A model generated the notes under the pieces. The model was not told the DNA's origin and did no database searches. It saw only the letters and a list, made by a program, of their open reading frames with translations. A stretch of 64,000 nucleotides of DNA from Cepaea nemoralis (taxonomy: Eukaryota > Mollusca > Gastropoda > Stylommatophora > Helicidae): the NCBI GenBank assembly GCA_014155875.1, contig JACEFZ010011666.1, forward strand, positions 145,001-209,000, given 5' to 3'. Positions 53,253 to 64,000 of the stretch are shown here, in pieces (position 1 is the stretch's first letter; each line of letters opens with the position of its first letter). The translations under genes and the position numbers were made by a program.

Positions 53253-53375
53253 GATGTGTGTTACTTGGCAACTGTATTGGCAAGGGAGACATGGAAGAAA
53301 CAGAGTGTAGAACTTTTGCCTGCGTGCAGACTGAGGGGACCAGTAGCGACTACAAGATTGCTTTTACAAGAGCAC
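53253..53375 (+). CDS. Cysteine-rich module exon 6, phase 1-1
   Basis: 123-bp exon: strong acceptor TCTCTTGTTACAG, donor C|GTAGGT. It encodes G-C-VLLGN-C-x10-C-RTFA-C-VQT, then a tail of about 16 residues ending FTRA. Cysteine spacing is the family pattern with one residue fewer in the middle loop. The tail is basic and lacks a sequon. It sits between two dead LINE ends, which do not touch it. An alternative donor three bases on (AG|GTTACA) would end in phase 2 and break the phase rule, so I prefer 53375. Confidence 0.75.
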
Positions 53376-53439
53376 GTAGGTTACATGTATGTCTGACTCT
53401 TTTTACTTCTGTACACTGAGCTGACAATGAAATACATAA

Positions 53440-54250
53440 AATCTGGCGGGAAAATAACCAAACTGGGCTGGAGATGGGTCAGCACAAAATGATCTTCTAA
53501 GTGGAGGAGCGGGAAAGTACATAAAATAACCAAATAATAGTAGGGACACGGCCAGAATACCAGCTAGTAAGTGCTGCCATAACTAAGATGCTGACATCCA
53601 GGCAATCAAGATAGCAAGCAGAGAAATAACTAAATACCAGCCATGGTAGCACACCATGTAGTGTTATTGATAGTATGCCAAATCAGTACTTGATGCGCTC
53701 CTGTCTGGGAAATTGCCAGTACTACGGTCACTACTTTCTGAATTTTGCAGCCAGCGTAAGTGTAAGGTCACAATACAGTGGAAACAATCTCACCGTACAA
53801 TACTTGGAAACGGGAGATCTTATCGATTAGCCAAGGAAGGAGCACAATAAGATCTACCTGATGTGCTCCTTACATATCATCATCAGAAAAGGATGATAAA
53901 ATCAGCCGGAAAGCCACCGAAACCTGCTCAATACAACGACCACGTTATGGACAGGAGAGAACAAGTTATTATTCTTCATCCCAGAAAAGGACACAAATGA
54001 TTATGCAGCCACCTACATACAAAAGTCAAGATTGATAAATATGTCACGTGCACATGTGGATTAGTGAAGCAGACAGCAGGTCACATACTCCAAGACTGAT
54101 GAAAATGCAATAATCTATGCGAAACTTCTGGCCTAGAGAAGTGATATAGGAAGATGAACTCCATGGACACCTGGGTGAAGTAAACCAGACATTTAAGTTC
54201 ATGCAAGAGACAAAATTGCAGTTATAGAAATAAAGCATGCGATCGAAAAA
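53440..54250 (+). pseudogene. LINE 3'-terminal fragment with Cys-His motif
   Basis: The + strand near 54030-54100 reads VTCTCGLVKQTAGHILQD, the C-x-C...H C-terminal knuckle that follows RNase H in LINEs of the I and related clades. Upstream (53880-54020) are decayed pieces of the preceding region. RT is not present. It runs into the (CATA)n array. Confidence 0.65.
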
Positions 54251-54253
54251 GAA

Positions 54254-54586
54254 TGCATGCATGCATGCATACATACATACATACATACATACATACATAC
54301 ATACATACATACATACATACATACATACATACATACATACATACATGCATGCATGCATGCATGCATGCATGCATGCATAGCATACATACATACATACATA
54401 CATACATACATACATACATACATACATACATACATACATACATACATACATACATACATACATACATACATACATACATACATACATACATACGTACATA
54501 CATACATACATACATACATACATACATACATACATACATACATACATACATACATACATACATACATACATACATACATACATACA

Positions 54587-54617
<31 letters not shown>
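54254..54617. repeat. (CATA)n array with (CATG) blocks
   Basis: About 360 bp; CATG blocks at 54256-54270 and 54345-54378. Open frames on both strands through it are meaningless. Confidence 0.98.
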
Positions 54618-54742
54618 TGTCGCTTTTCGTCCCTAGGGGGAAAGTGGTACCAACAAGCACACCTTTTAATTATCTTTGCCTAGGTTTCCCTCTGCTGGTG
54701 GACCTTTGTCTACATCCCCCCCCTTTTATTTTTAAAGTCTTT

Positions 54743-54870
<128 letters not shown>

Positions 54871-55916
54871 AACAGACAATACCCCCCATTCACTTTCCTT
54901 CATCACATACCTCCACTAACACAGGTTTCGAACAAAATGATAAAACATTTATTGCAGAAAAGTGTCAGTTGAGTGTGCAAGGTAGGTTTGTGAATATATG
55001 TGATGTGATCTATCTTGAAAGTGTGACAGAATATACGTTAGGATCATTATCAGAGTTTGTCATCATTATACAGCCATTCAACCTCACAAAGCACATAACG
55101 TAGAATCTCTCACCCGGCTGATGCTCTCTGACTGATGATGATTTTTCATCCCATTCTGTTCTGAAAACTCGTAAATAATATAGTATCCACGGATTTATTT
55201 TTGTTAGTTTTTGTCAGTCATATCACATGTATACATCCGTTCAATGGGAAATTATTATAGTTCAATGAATATCTGATCATCAATGTTTGCTTCACTTACC
55301 TAGGGCCCTTTAGTTCTTCACACCCGATATAACGGTCGATAATATATTCCGGGTATTAAAGAAGATAAACACATATTCAAGCACATATAGTCTTTCCACT
55401 GCAGTTTATCACTTCATTGAGCATCTCACGTAGAGTGGTGCAGTTAGTTTCGTTGGTCATTTTTTTCCCACATTAAACTGACATTTGTGTTTAACATGGT
55501 TCACAGCTTCATATCATTGATTACTTCGCCCTAGTCTGACCGATTACTTCTGTTCAGATTGGTAACCACTTTCAATGTCAAGTGCAGGGAACCATGTTGA
55601 GTAAAACAACAGGCTTGTGAGAGAAACTCAACAACGACCTATGATATGTGAATGTAGGTAATTGGCTACATTCAGAAAGTAATCTCCCTAGATCATACTA
55701 GAGTTATACTCTTATATAAGACAGAATAGTCAGCACTCTACCCTATACAAGGTAAAAGAAAAACACGCTAAAGCAAAGCACATAAATCCTAGTATAGACT
55801 TATACTTCTGACTGTACAGACACCTTACTCTACACAACTTAAATCACTCTTCAGCCTAATGCTGTCGACTCTCTATACTACGTTTACACACGAAAATCCC
55901 TATGCTAGCTTTTTAT

Positions 55917-56048
<132 letters not shown>

Positions 56049-56635
56049 CACCTTATTTACTAATTCCGGCCTAGAATTATACCACTTAATTCCATAAAGG
56101 AAAAGTGCGGGTCGACTTTACACAACCTAGACTTAGTGATATATATTCAATTTCGGCACTCAATTAACTCCACACCCGCCTATTGTAAAGGCAATCTTCA
56201 ACTGGTTTGTAAAACATTAAATTCAGTCCAAAGTTATTGGCTGGACTACGTCACTTGTTTTGTTCTTAACCCTCAGCCTTTGTTCTCTTTCCTGCGTTGA
56301 TTGATCTCCGTACATCAGTACTGATCACCGTCTTTAATAAAGACGATCTCCAGTTCCATCGTGTTTCTCCGTTAGATTAAAGGACCTCGTTCACAGCAGG
56401 TCCACGCGATCAAACTGTTTGATCCTGCTCCGAAACTTCCCTGAGACCACGAGCTTTACGTTCCCGTCTTTCAACAGTACGGCGATTGTTTGAAGTAACG
56501 ATCGTTTCCCTTTAAAATATTACAGGACCGTCACTTTCTCACTTAACTGTTTCGTCGTTTAATCCATCAGGATCGTCGCCTGCCAGCCATATCATGACAT
56601 AGGCCCCCTATTAAGAGAGTTGACCGCGTCGACTC

Positions 56636-57831
56636 TTACTCCCTGGAGGTTCGATCTGGAGGGTCTTCCTCAACATACACTTCTTCCTCAGAAGTTGGGT
56701 GTCTAGATAGAAAATCTGCTCCTACATTCTCCCTCCCCGGGATATACTCCACTGTGAAGATGTACGGCTGCAGCAACAACGACCACCGCATCAACCGTGC
56801 GTTGAGCTTCTGCGATGTAGCTAGGAACATCAAGGGTTGATGATCTGACTGGACCGTAAACTATACTCCATACAAATATGGTTGAAATTTTTGTACGGCC
56901 CATACGAGTGACAAGCATTATCTTTCAACGGTAGAATAATTTTTTTCATCCGGTAGAAGTTTCTTACTGGCATATGCTACAGGTTTCAAAACCGAAGCGT
57001 CTTCTATCCCTTCTTGTAACAAGGCTGCTCCAATTCCAATCCCACTCGCATCTGTTCTTAGCACAAATGGTTTTGAAAGGTCTGGGAGTTATAGAACTGG
57101 TTTATTCACCAACGCCTCCTTTAATTGACTGTAGGCACCCTCGCATTCTGGCGTCCATATAATTGTATCTGTGAGTCCCTTTTTTAAGGTTTCTGTTAAT
57201 GGATTTCCCAGTTCGGTAAAATGTGGGATGAACTTCTGATAAAACGACTGAAATGATCTCACATCTTTCTTCGTCTTTGGCCATGAAGCTCGTCTGACTT
57301 TTCCCAGGTTCTTCTGCTCCGGGACAATTTTCTCTGGAGTGATAGTATGACCTATAAATTCAAGAGTTTGGTAACCAATCATGCACTTGGTTGGGCGCGT
57401 TAAGCCTTGCTTCCCGGAGCCTATTGAGAACTCTCTCCAATGACCCCAACTGGTCATCTAAGCTGTCACTAGGAAGCAGTATATCATCCATGAATGAGAT
57501 AATGGACGGATCCCGTAGAGGATCTATCAAAGCTCTCATCATGCGAGTAAAACACACTAGGCGCATTGCTGAGTTCAAAAGGCATGACGTTGAACTCATA
57601 GTGTCCACTGAGTGTATTGAAAGCCAGCAGAGGTCGAACTTCCGGTTTGACCGGGATCTGATAATAACCCCTACTCAGATCCACTTTAGAGAAGTACTTT
57701 GCCTTATGGAGCCTGGCGAATAACTGGGTTGGATTCGGCAAAGGTTCCACCTGAAACTGGGCATGACTATTCAAGAGTCTGTAGTCAATACACAACCTGT
57801 GTTCTCCACTCGGTTTGCGTAACAATACCAC
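56636..57831 (-). pseudogene. RT-RNase H of Gmr1-like element 2
   Basis: From 57831: VVLLRKPSGEHRLCIDYRLL, FSKVDLSRGYYQIPV (catalytic Asp), MPFELSNAPSVF. Then a frame change gives SIISFMDDILLPSD, where the YxDD box is FMDD and the two Asp are kept. Next are FIGHTITPEKIVP and WPKTKKDVRSFQSF, with KPVL near 57090. RNase H is broken; its end reads EYIPGRENVGADFLSRHP at about 56735. At least three frame changes. Confidence 0.88.
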
Positions 57832-58038
57832 TCAAGCATTATATGGGGATGTGGATGGCGCGATCACATCATCCTCCAACAGTTTCGGTATCTCCTCCTC
57901 CAAAGCCTTCTCTTTAGAAAATGGCACTGGGTAGACTTTTTGGCGGACAGGATCTTGCGTTGTTGAGGTCATCTCGAACTCGACCAGCTCCGTCCGTCCT
58001 GGTTGATCCGTCAGGATCTGCTTATGGGATTTTAGAAC

Positions 58039-59536
58039 CTAGGTAATCTTTTCCCTCTCCTGGAGAGTCAGATCAGGGTTCACCTGCACCTCCCGATAAG
58101 TTTCCTGGTGCACTAGAAGATACTCTCTGCCCTCATCTGGTCCGGTTTCAGTCTCCACTGCTACCGCCATTGCCATGAGATGGGCTGCTCCGTCACCGGT
58201 TCTCTCTTCATATTTCCTCAAGAGATTAATATGGAAAATCTTCGACTTTCCCAGGATCCGGATTTGATAGTTGGTTCTGGATACCATCCTTTCCACTGGC
58301 AATGGTCCCTGCCATCCTATCTCCAGTTTGTTTGCTCCCGTTGGGAGTAGCAACAAGACTTTTTCTTCCACCTCAAGAGCTCTGTCTCTAGACCTACGGT
58401 TGTAGTACTCCACATGTCTCTTTCTGGCTTTTCTCAAGTTTCGAGCCGCCAGAGCCCAGCCCGTTTGAAGTTTTTCCTTCAGTTCCTCCACGTATTTGTA
58501 CGAGGAGATCACTTCTTCTGACGTCCCTTCCTCCGTCCAACTCCTCAACAAAGCTTCCAATAGTCCCTTGATTGGTCGACCAAACAGCAGAGTAGCTGGC
58601 GGTACTCATGTTGAAACATGTGGCACTTCCCTATAGGCGAAAACGGCTGCCGGGATGTATTCATCCCACCTATCAGGTTTTTCCTGGGCCAGTTTCCTGA
58701 GCATTGTCATCAACGTTCCGTTGAAACGATCTACTTGGCCATTAGCTTGAGGGTGGTAAGGACTGGTATGCATGTGGTTGGAGTGGAAAACCCCAAAAAC
58801 CTCCTCCATGAGTTTTCCCACAAAACTGGGACCCATTATCCGTCAGAATCTGATTAGGGAAGCCTAAGCTTGTAAAAGCCTCAATTAATGCATCAGCCAC
58901 TCGTTTCGAGTCAATGGTTGGCAATGATATGGCTTCATCCCACATTGAACAGCAATCCACCATTGTGAGGATGTACAGATTCCTCTTCTTAGTCCTAGGA
59001 AGAGGACCCACGATGTCGATGGCTACCCTCTCGAAAGGAGAGTTAATAATGGGCATTTCACCTAACACCACCGGCGCTGTCCAGTGTTTCGGTGCTACCC
59101 TTTGGCACTCAGGGTATGATTTTACATATCGACGCACATCTCCAATCAATCCTGGCCAATAATAGTGGCAGGAAATTTGCTGCATGGTGGCGGCCATACC
59201 CATGTGTCCGCTGAACGAAATGGTATGCCCCAACTGAAGAATTTGGGAACGGTAGGCTTTCAGGACTACCAATTGACCGTGTAAGTTGTCTCCCCTTCCG
59301 GCTCTCCGGTAGAGTAGCCGTTTCTTCATGTAGTACTGTCCTCGTTTTGGGTGGAACAACACTTTTCTGCAGCTTCCTATAGCACGGACGTAAAGTAGCA
59401 TCCTCACTCTGGACAGTTCGCAACTCCCCTGGCATTGGGTTTGAGACCCTTGTCTCTGCCTTATCCGTTTCCTTCTGAGAGCGTGTCTGCATAGCTCCCA
59501 TGTTGATTGGTTCCTCGGGAATTCCCAAAAAGACAT
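58039..59536 (-). pseudogene. Integrase of Gmr1-like element 2
   Basis: Zinc domain H (SGHMG) and YVKSYPEC, where the first Cys of C-x2-C is Tyr. Core: AIDIVGPL, LTDNGSQF, then after a frameshift in that phrase SPYHPQANGQVDRFNGTL, where the catalytic Glu has become Asp. A second frameshift follows REVPHVST near 58606. The C-terminus has the GPY/F-like IGWQGPLPVERM and FHINLLRKYEE. It lies upstream of RT, as in element 1. Two residue losses and two frameshifts make it inactive. Confidence 0.88.
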
Positions 59537-61217
59537 ATCGACAACCGAGGATGACGGGAAATATGGGATCAGTCAATACCGCGGCCTTGATTGTGCCGGT
59601 GACGTATCTTGACCGAATCTCCACCTGAGCAATGGGTAACTTCATGGCCACAGCACTCTTTGTCGCAGGCTGTATCTCCATGGTCTCCCCTGTGAGTTGT
59701 TATGGGTATTCCAGATCAGCAGAAATCACAGCTTCACCGTCCAGTCCCGTATCGTATAAACATTGGACTTGTTGGCCATTCACCTCAATCAACTCTACCA
59801 CCAGTGGTTTCCTTTGGTTTGGAGTGTCTTCCACATCCTCGACCTTTTCCTTTGAGTCCTCTTTAGATTCCCCGAGGCATGTTGTGAAGTGGGTGTCATT
59901 TGACTTGAATCTGCAGTCTTTAGTATTATGTGTTTTCGACCTGCAGTGTTTGCACCATTTTCCCGTTCAAGGTTTTTCCCTTCCGGACTTCGGTGCGATC
60001 TCTTGGTTTCGAGTTTCTTCGCCGACCTCAGCCTTGTCGGTGACAATCTCCTTAGGAGTCACTTGGCATGCCACGCAGTGAGAGCTTTTTGGTTTCGATC
60101 TGCAGTATTTTGTGTGATGAGAGGGCGACTTGCAGAATGAACACCACTTCTCAGACCACGGTCGTTTTGGTGGAGAATTCGAGGTGCTCTTGTTTCCTTC
60201 CTTCATCTTCTCTGAACTCTTCGTTGAAATCTTCACATAAGGTTCCCCTTTCTTGTATTCCGCTTTCTTAGATTTTTTTCGGTCGTGTTTCTCCTGGCCT
60301 TTGGTGGTTTGTGTACTTGGGTCCGCAGCCTCCCCATGCACCTCCACGAATCTCTCCGCCAACTTATTCACCACTTCCATCCGTCCTGCTCCTTGTTCTC
60401 CCAAGAATGTTCTGAGAGGTTTCGACATTTGCTTTCGCATCTGGTCGACTACCATGAGCTCTTCCAGACTCTCGTAGTCCCGCTTGAACTCTGCCAAATC
60501 TATTCATTTTTGGAGGTATGATTTCAGCCTTAAACTGTAGGCGGCGAACAGCTCTCTCGGCTCTATTTTTGCCGATCGAAACTTCTTCCGATACGTTTAT
60601 GCTGTGATCTCATAGTGTTTCATCAAAGCGGCTTTTAATTCTTCATAGTTGTTTTCATGTCCTGGTGGTAGGCGTGAGTAAACATCGAAACCGGAACCTC
60701 GTAATCCCTGGGATAATTTAAGATTCCATCTGCTTCTATCCAGCCCCATAGCCACTGCCATGGCTTCGAAGCGATTCGCGTATTGGTCAAATCTCTCTTT
60801 AGATTCCTCATAAACAGCTAAGGGAAACTTCATGGCATGGTAACCATGTCCACACATGTTGGTTGAACCATGTGAAGATGATCCTCCTTCTGCTCCATCT
60901 GTTTCTCCCTTAGTTTGTGTTTTGAGTTATAGTTCTCGCATGCGGTATTCATGTTCTCTTATCTTGTTTGCCTCTTCAGCTTGCAACCTCTTGTTGTCCT
61001 GTTCCATTTCCATTCTCTTGGCGGTCTGTTCCATTTCCAGTCTCTTGGCCTCCTGTTCCATCTTTCTGAGCTCTAGCTCTGCCTTTCGATCTTCTCTTTC
61101 TGCTTGACGACGCTCTCTTTCTACCCCCTGTATATACTCGGATAGTGTTTGTCCAGACAACCCCACCGCTTCACCTCTTTCCCTCAATTCTTCCAGCTCT
61201 AGTTTATGAGTGGCCAT
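59537..61217 (-). pseudogene. Gag-protease of Gmr1-like element 2
   Basis: One frame with at least five in-frame stops. It starts at ATG 61217 (MATHKLELEELRERGEAVGL) and has a coiled coil of ERxR and LEMEQ repeats to 60930. The capsid region (60857-60350) contains KFPLAVYEESKERFDQYANR. A SCAN-like helix bundle, SLEELMVVDQMRKQMSKPLR, then FLGEQ, is at about 60470-60400. Two perfect C-x2-C-x4-H-x4-C knuckles are near 60130 and 59940. The protease has the DTG triad (LYDTGLDGEAVIS, near 59750) and VILGCRYV. SCAN-type capsid fits the known kinship of SCAN domains and Gmr1-like gag. Confidence 0.85.
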
Positions 61218-61684
61218 AGTTAAAGAAGGTGAGTCAGCAGGTCGAGTAAAGAGACCCTAAGACAGTTAGTAAGTACTCACTATCTAATATAAATATCTAT
61301 CTATATATTTTTATATATCTAGATCTATATATAACTATGACACCACACAGTACACCACAAACAATCTCTCAACCACAAGAGTAGATTCAGGACTAAGACT
61401 TATGTAGACGTGTAAAGTGTCAACAGGTATGTGATGTGTCTTACCACCTATCCACATTCACCCTGTCTGGATCTTTAATTTCCCGACAATAATATCCCCA
61501 ACAGCAATGTGATGTAGCCCAAATATATAATGCAATATCACTATATATCCCCTGGACATGCTCACATTTAGTCACTATATATGTCCCATAGACGTGCTAT
61601 TATATAAAGTCACCCTATATATAAATATATCTTGGACGTGCTCTCATTTAAAGTTACCATATATCCCGGACGATCCCCCATTTA
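61218..61684 (-). other. 5' leader of element 2 with degenerate tandem repeat
   Basis: Four imperfect units of about 35-45 bp at 61540-61684, each with TATATNNCC-GGACGTGCT-CATTTA-like phrases; the last reaches the LTR border. A clear primer binding site could not be named. Confidence 0.65.
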
Positions 61685-61804
61685 TGTCGCTTGCAGTCCT
61701 CGGGGGGAAAGTGGTGCTTACAAGCACACCTTTCAATTATATTTGTCTAGGTTTTCCTCTGCTGGTGGACCTTTGTCTACACCCCCCTTATATTTTTAGT
61801 CTTT

Positions 61805-61880
<76 letters not shown>

Positions 61881-62233
61881 AACAGACAATACCCCCCTTT
61901 CACTTTCCTTCATCACATACCTCCACTAACACAGGTTTCGAACAAAATGATAAGACATTTATTGCAGAAAAGTGTCAGTTGAGTGAGCAAGGTAGGTGTG
62001 TGAATATATGGGATGTGATCTATCTTGAAAGTGTGACAGAATATACGATAGTATCATCATCAGAGTTTGTCATCATTATATAGCCATTCAACCTCACAAA
62101 GCACATAACGTAGAATCTCTCACCCGGCTGTTGCTCTCTGACTGATGATGATTTTTCTTAAATCACTCTTCAGCCTAATGCTGTCGCAACTCTATACTAC
62201 GTTTACACACGAAAATCCCTATGTTAGCTTTTT

Positions 62234-62297
<64 letters not shown>

Positions 62298-62602
62298 CAC
62301 CTTATTTACTAATTCCGGCCTAAAGGAAAAGTGCGTGTCGACTTTACACAACCTAGACATAGTGATATATATTCAATTTTGGCACTCAATTAACTCCACA
62401 CCCGCCAATTGTAAAGGCAATCTTCAACTGGTTTGTAAAACAGTAAATTTAGTCAAAAGTTATTGGCTGGACTAAGTCACTTGTTTCGTTCTTAACCCTC
62501 AGCCTTTGTTCTCTTTCCGCGTTGATTGATCTCCATACATCAGTACTGATCACCGTCTTTAATAAAGACGATCTCCAGTTCCATCGTGTTTCTCCTTTAG
62601 AT
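61685..62602 (-). repeat. 5' LTR of Gmr1-like element 2, truncated
   Basis: Matches 54618-56376 but skips the stretch equivalent to about 55150-55840. It ends at TTAGAT, where (CATA)n begins. Contains (CT)n at 61807-61880 and (TA)n at 62239-62295. Confidence 0.9.
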
Positions 62603-63190
62603 CATACATGCATGCATACATACATACATACATACATACATACATACATACATACATACATACATACATACATACATACATACATACACACATACATACA
62701 TACATACATACATACATACATACATACATACATCCATCCATCCATCCATCCATACATACATACATACATACATACATACATACATACATACATACATACA
62801 TACATAAATACATACATACATACATACATACATACATACATACATACATACATACATACATACATACATACATACATACACATACATACATACATACATA
62901 CATACATACATACATACATACATACATCCATCCATACATACATACATACATACATACATACATACATACATACATACATACATACATACATACATACATA
63001 CATACATACATACATACATACATACATACATACATACATACATACATACATACATACATACATACATACATACATACATGCATGCATGCATGCATGCATG
63101 CATACATACATACATACATACATACATACATACATACATACATACATACATACATACATACATACATACATACATACATACATACATACA

Positions 63191-63224
<34 letters not shown>

Positions 63225-63230
63225 CATACA
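62603..63230. repeat. (CATA)n array with CATC and CATG blocks
   Basis: About 630 bp; CATC at 62732-62750 and 62926-62936, CATG at 63077-63102. The long open frames on both strands are artefacts of a period-4 repeat. Confidence 0.98.
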
Positions 63231-63234
63231 TCTA

Positions 63235-63345
63235 TGTTGTTTTTCCCTATTCTGCTCTTAATGTCGCCCCTGAATCTTAAATCTGATGTTATAATTGCAC
63301 CCCGGTACTTAAATGAATCAATGTGATTAAGTTTTTCACATTATA
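63235..63345 (-). pseudogene. LINE thumb-domain scrap
   Basis: The minus strand reads KLNHIDSFKYRGAIITSDLR, then FRGDIKSRIGK, the YLG thumb segment after the RT of CFDP2-type LINEs. About 35 codons only. Confidence 0.7.
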
Positions 63346-63493
63346 CTGTTTTGTCAAAATTCACAACATGCAGTTATTGCTTGTCCTATTATGTTCTTTA
63401 TCTCACTGAAGCATGTAGAGTCTAAATGTTCATCGTGTTTGGTTTATGCGTCAGTTGTTATATCTGATAGCAGAGTAGGTTCCACTGTTGCAG

Positions 63494-63613
63494 GCTGCCG
63501 ATGGCGTGACCAATGTTATGATGTGGGAGCCTCCGTAGAAGTCAGCAGGTGTACAAACTACACGTGCACTAGAGCCAGTCTACATGACTCTGAGATGGAA
63601 GTAACGAACATTG
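63494..63613 (+). CDS. Cysteine-rich module exon 7, phase 1-1
   Basis: 120-bp exon with the cleanest splice sites of the set: acceptor TCCACTGTTGCAG and donor G|GTAGGT. It encodes G-C-RWRDQ-C-YDVGASVEVSR-C-TNYT-C-TRA and a tail ending EVTNIG. All four cysteines are at family spacing (x5, x11, x4). NYT inside the last loop is a glycosylation sequon. It is the last one in the window; the gene probably continues beyond 64000. Confidence 0.8.
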
Positions 63614-64000
63614 GTAGGTTCAATATATTTTGTTTTTTGTTATTATTCATTCCCTCTGAGCAATGAACTGGAGACTGTTGACAATGACATACTGTCTTAT
63701 TCTTCTTCTTCGTTCCTCTTTCGTTGAAAATGAGTCACACCTAGTCATAAACCTCACAGGTCAACGTGACCAACTTTGACATGCGTTTGTGTAAGTCTGC
63801 TTCTACTAGACAGATTCCACCCGAAGCAAGGGGCGCTGTCTAACCGTGCATTGGTTTCCTTTCCTATTAATTTTCCCATGGTTTGAAAGCCTACTCTTCA
63901 CAATTTCTAACAGCCCTGGTATTTATAATGTACGCAACTTTCAATTGGAGCCTCCTTGCCAAGATTATCGTGAGTGGATGTTGACATGAGGATAATACTA
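63614..64000. other. Presumed intron after exon 7
   Basis: No further exon with the module pattern, and no repeat recognised up to the window end. Confidence 0.5.

Overview
This is eukaryotic nuclear DNA from an animal, most likely a mollusc or another lophotrochozoan. The signs are a dense and deeply nested load of LINEs, Ty3/Gypsy LTR elements of the Gmr1 type, tRNA-derived SINEs, long (GA)n, (TA)n, (GAT)n and (CATA)n microsatellites, and intron-size gaps between tiny exons. Species and clade are inference; no bacterial-style genes are present.

The only host gene I can support is hidden among the repeats. Seven short exons on the + strand (3700-3819, 8993-9112, 11646-11765, 25585-25704, 32297-32413, 53253-53375, 63494-63613) each encode one about 40-residue cysteine-rich module of the form G-C-x5-C-x(10-11)-C-x4-C. 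One of them has Tyr for the second Cys and a longer spacing. All seven are open, all start after an AG acceptor and end before a GT donor, and all are phase 1-1, so they can be joined in any order. They read as tandem modules of one large extracellular von Willebrand C-like protein that runs off both window ends. The first four lie in diverged copies of a segmental duplication of roughly 1 kb.

Layout. 0.6-2.3 kb: 5'-truncated LINE with a 16-bp target duplication. 3.0-12.2 kb: duplicated exon units mixed with LINE fragments, an rRNA-like pseudogene and a (GA)n array. 12.2-22.7 kb: minus-strand LINE split by a 6.9-kb LTR element (identical 274-bp LTRs, one 403-aa ORF of unknown type, no pol) and by a foldback MITE. 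22.7-25.2 kb: non-coding repeat R1. 25.2-34 kb: fourth exon unit, SINEs, a mini-LINE inside a (TA)n array, a plus LINE split by a solo LTR, a LINE RNase H fragment, and exon 5. 34-36.7 kb: minus LINE. 36.8-51.6 kb: another minus LINE, split by repeat R2 (2.6 kb) and by a nearly intact Gmr1-like element (9.05 kb). 52-54.2 kb: LINE remnants and exon 6. 54.2-63.2 kb: a second, decayed Gmr1-like element between two (CATA)n arrays. 63.2-64 kb: a LINE scrap and exon 7.

Both Gmr1-like elements have the order gag-protease-integrase-reverse transcriptase-RNase H, with integrase ahead of reverse transcriptase, unlike ordinary Ty3/Gypsy. Nesting gives a relative chronology: LINEs first, then LTR elements. 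The 13.3-20.2 kb element and the 41.5-50.6 kb element are the youngest large insertions, judged by LTR identity.
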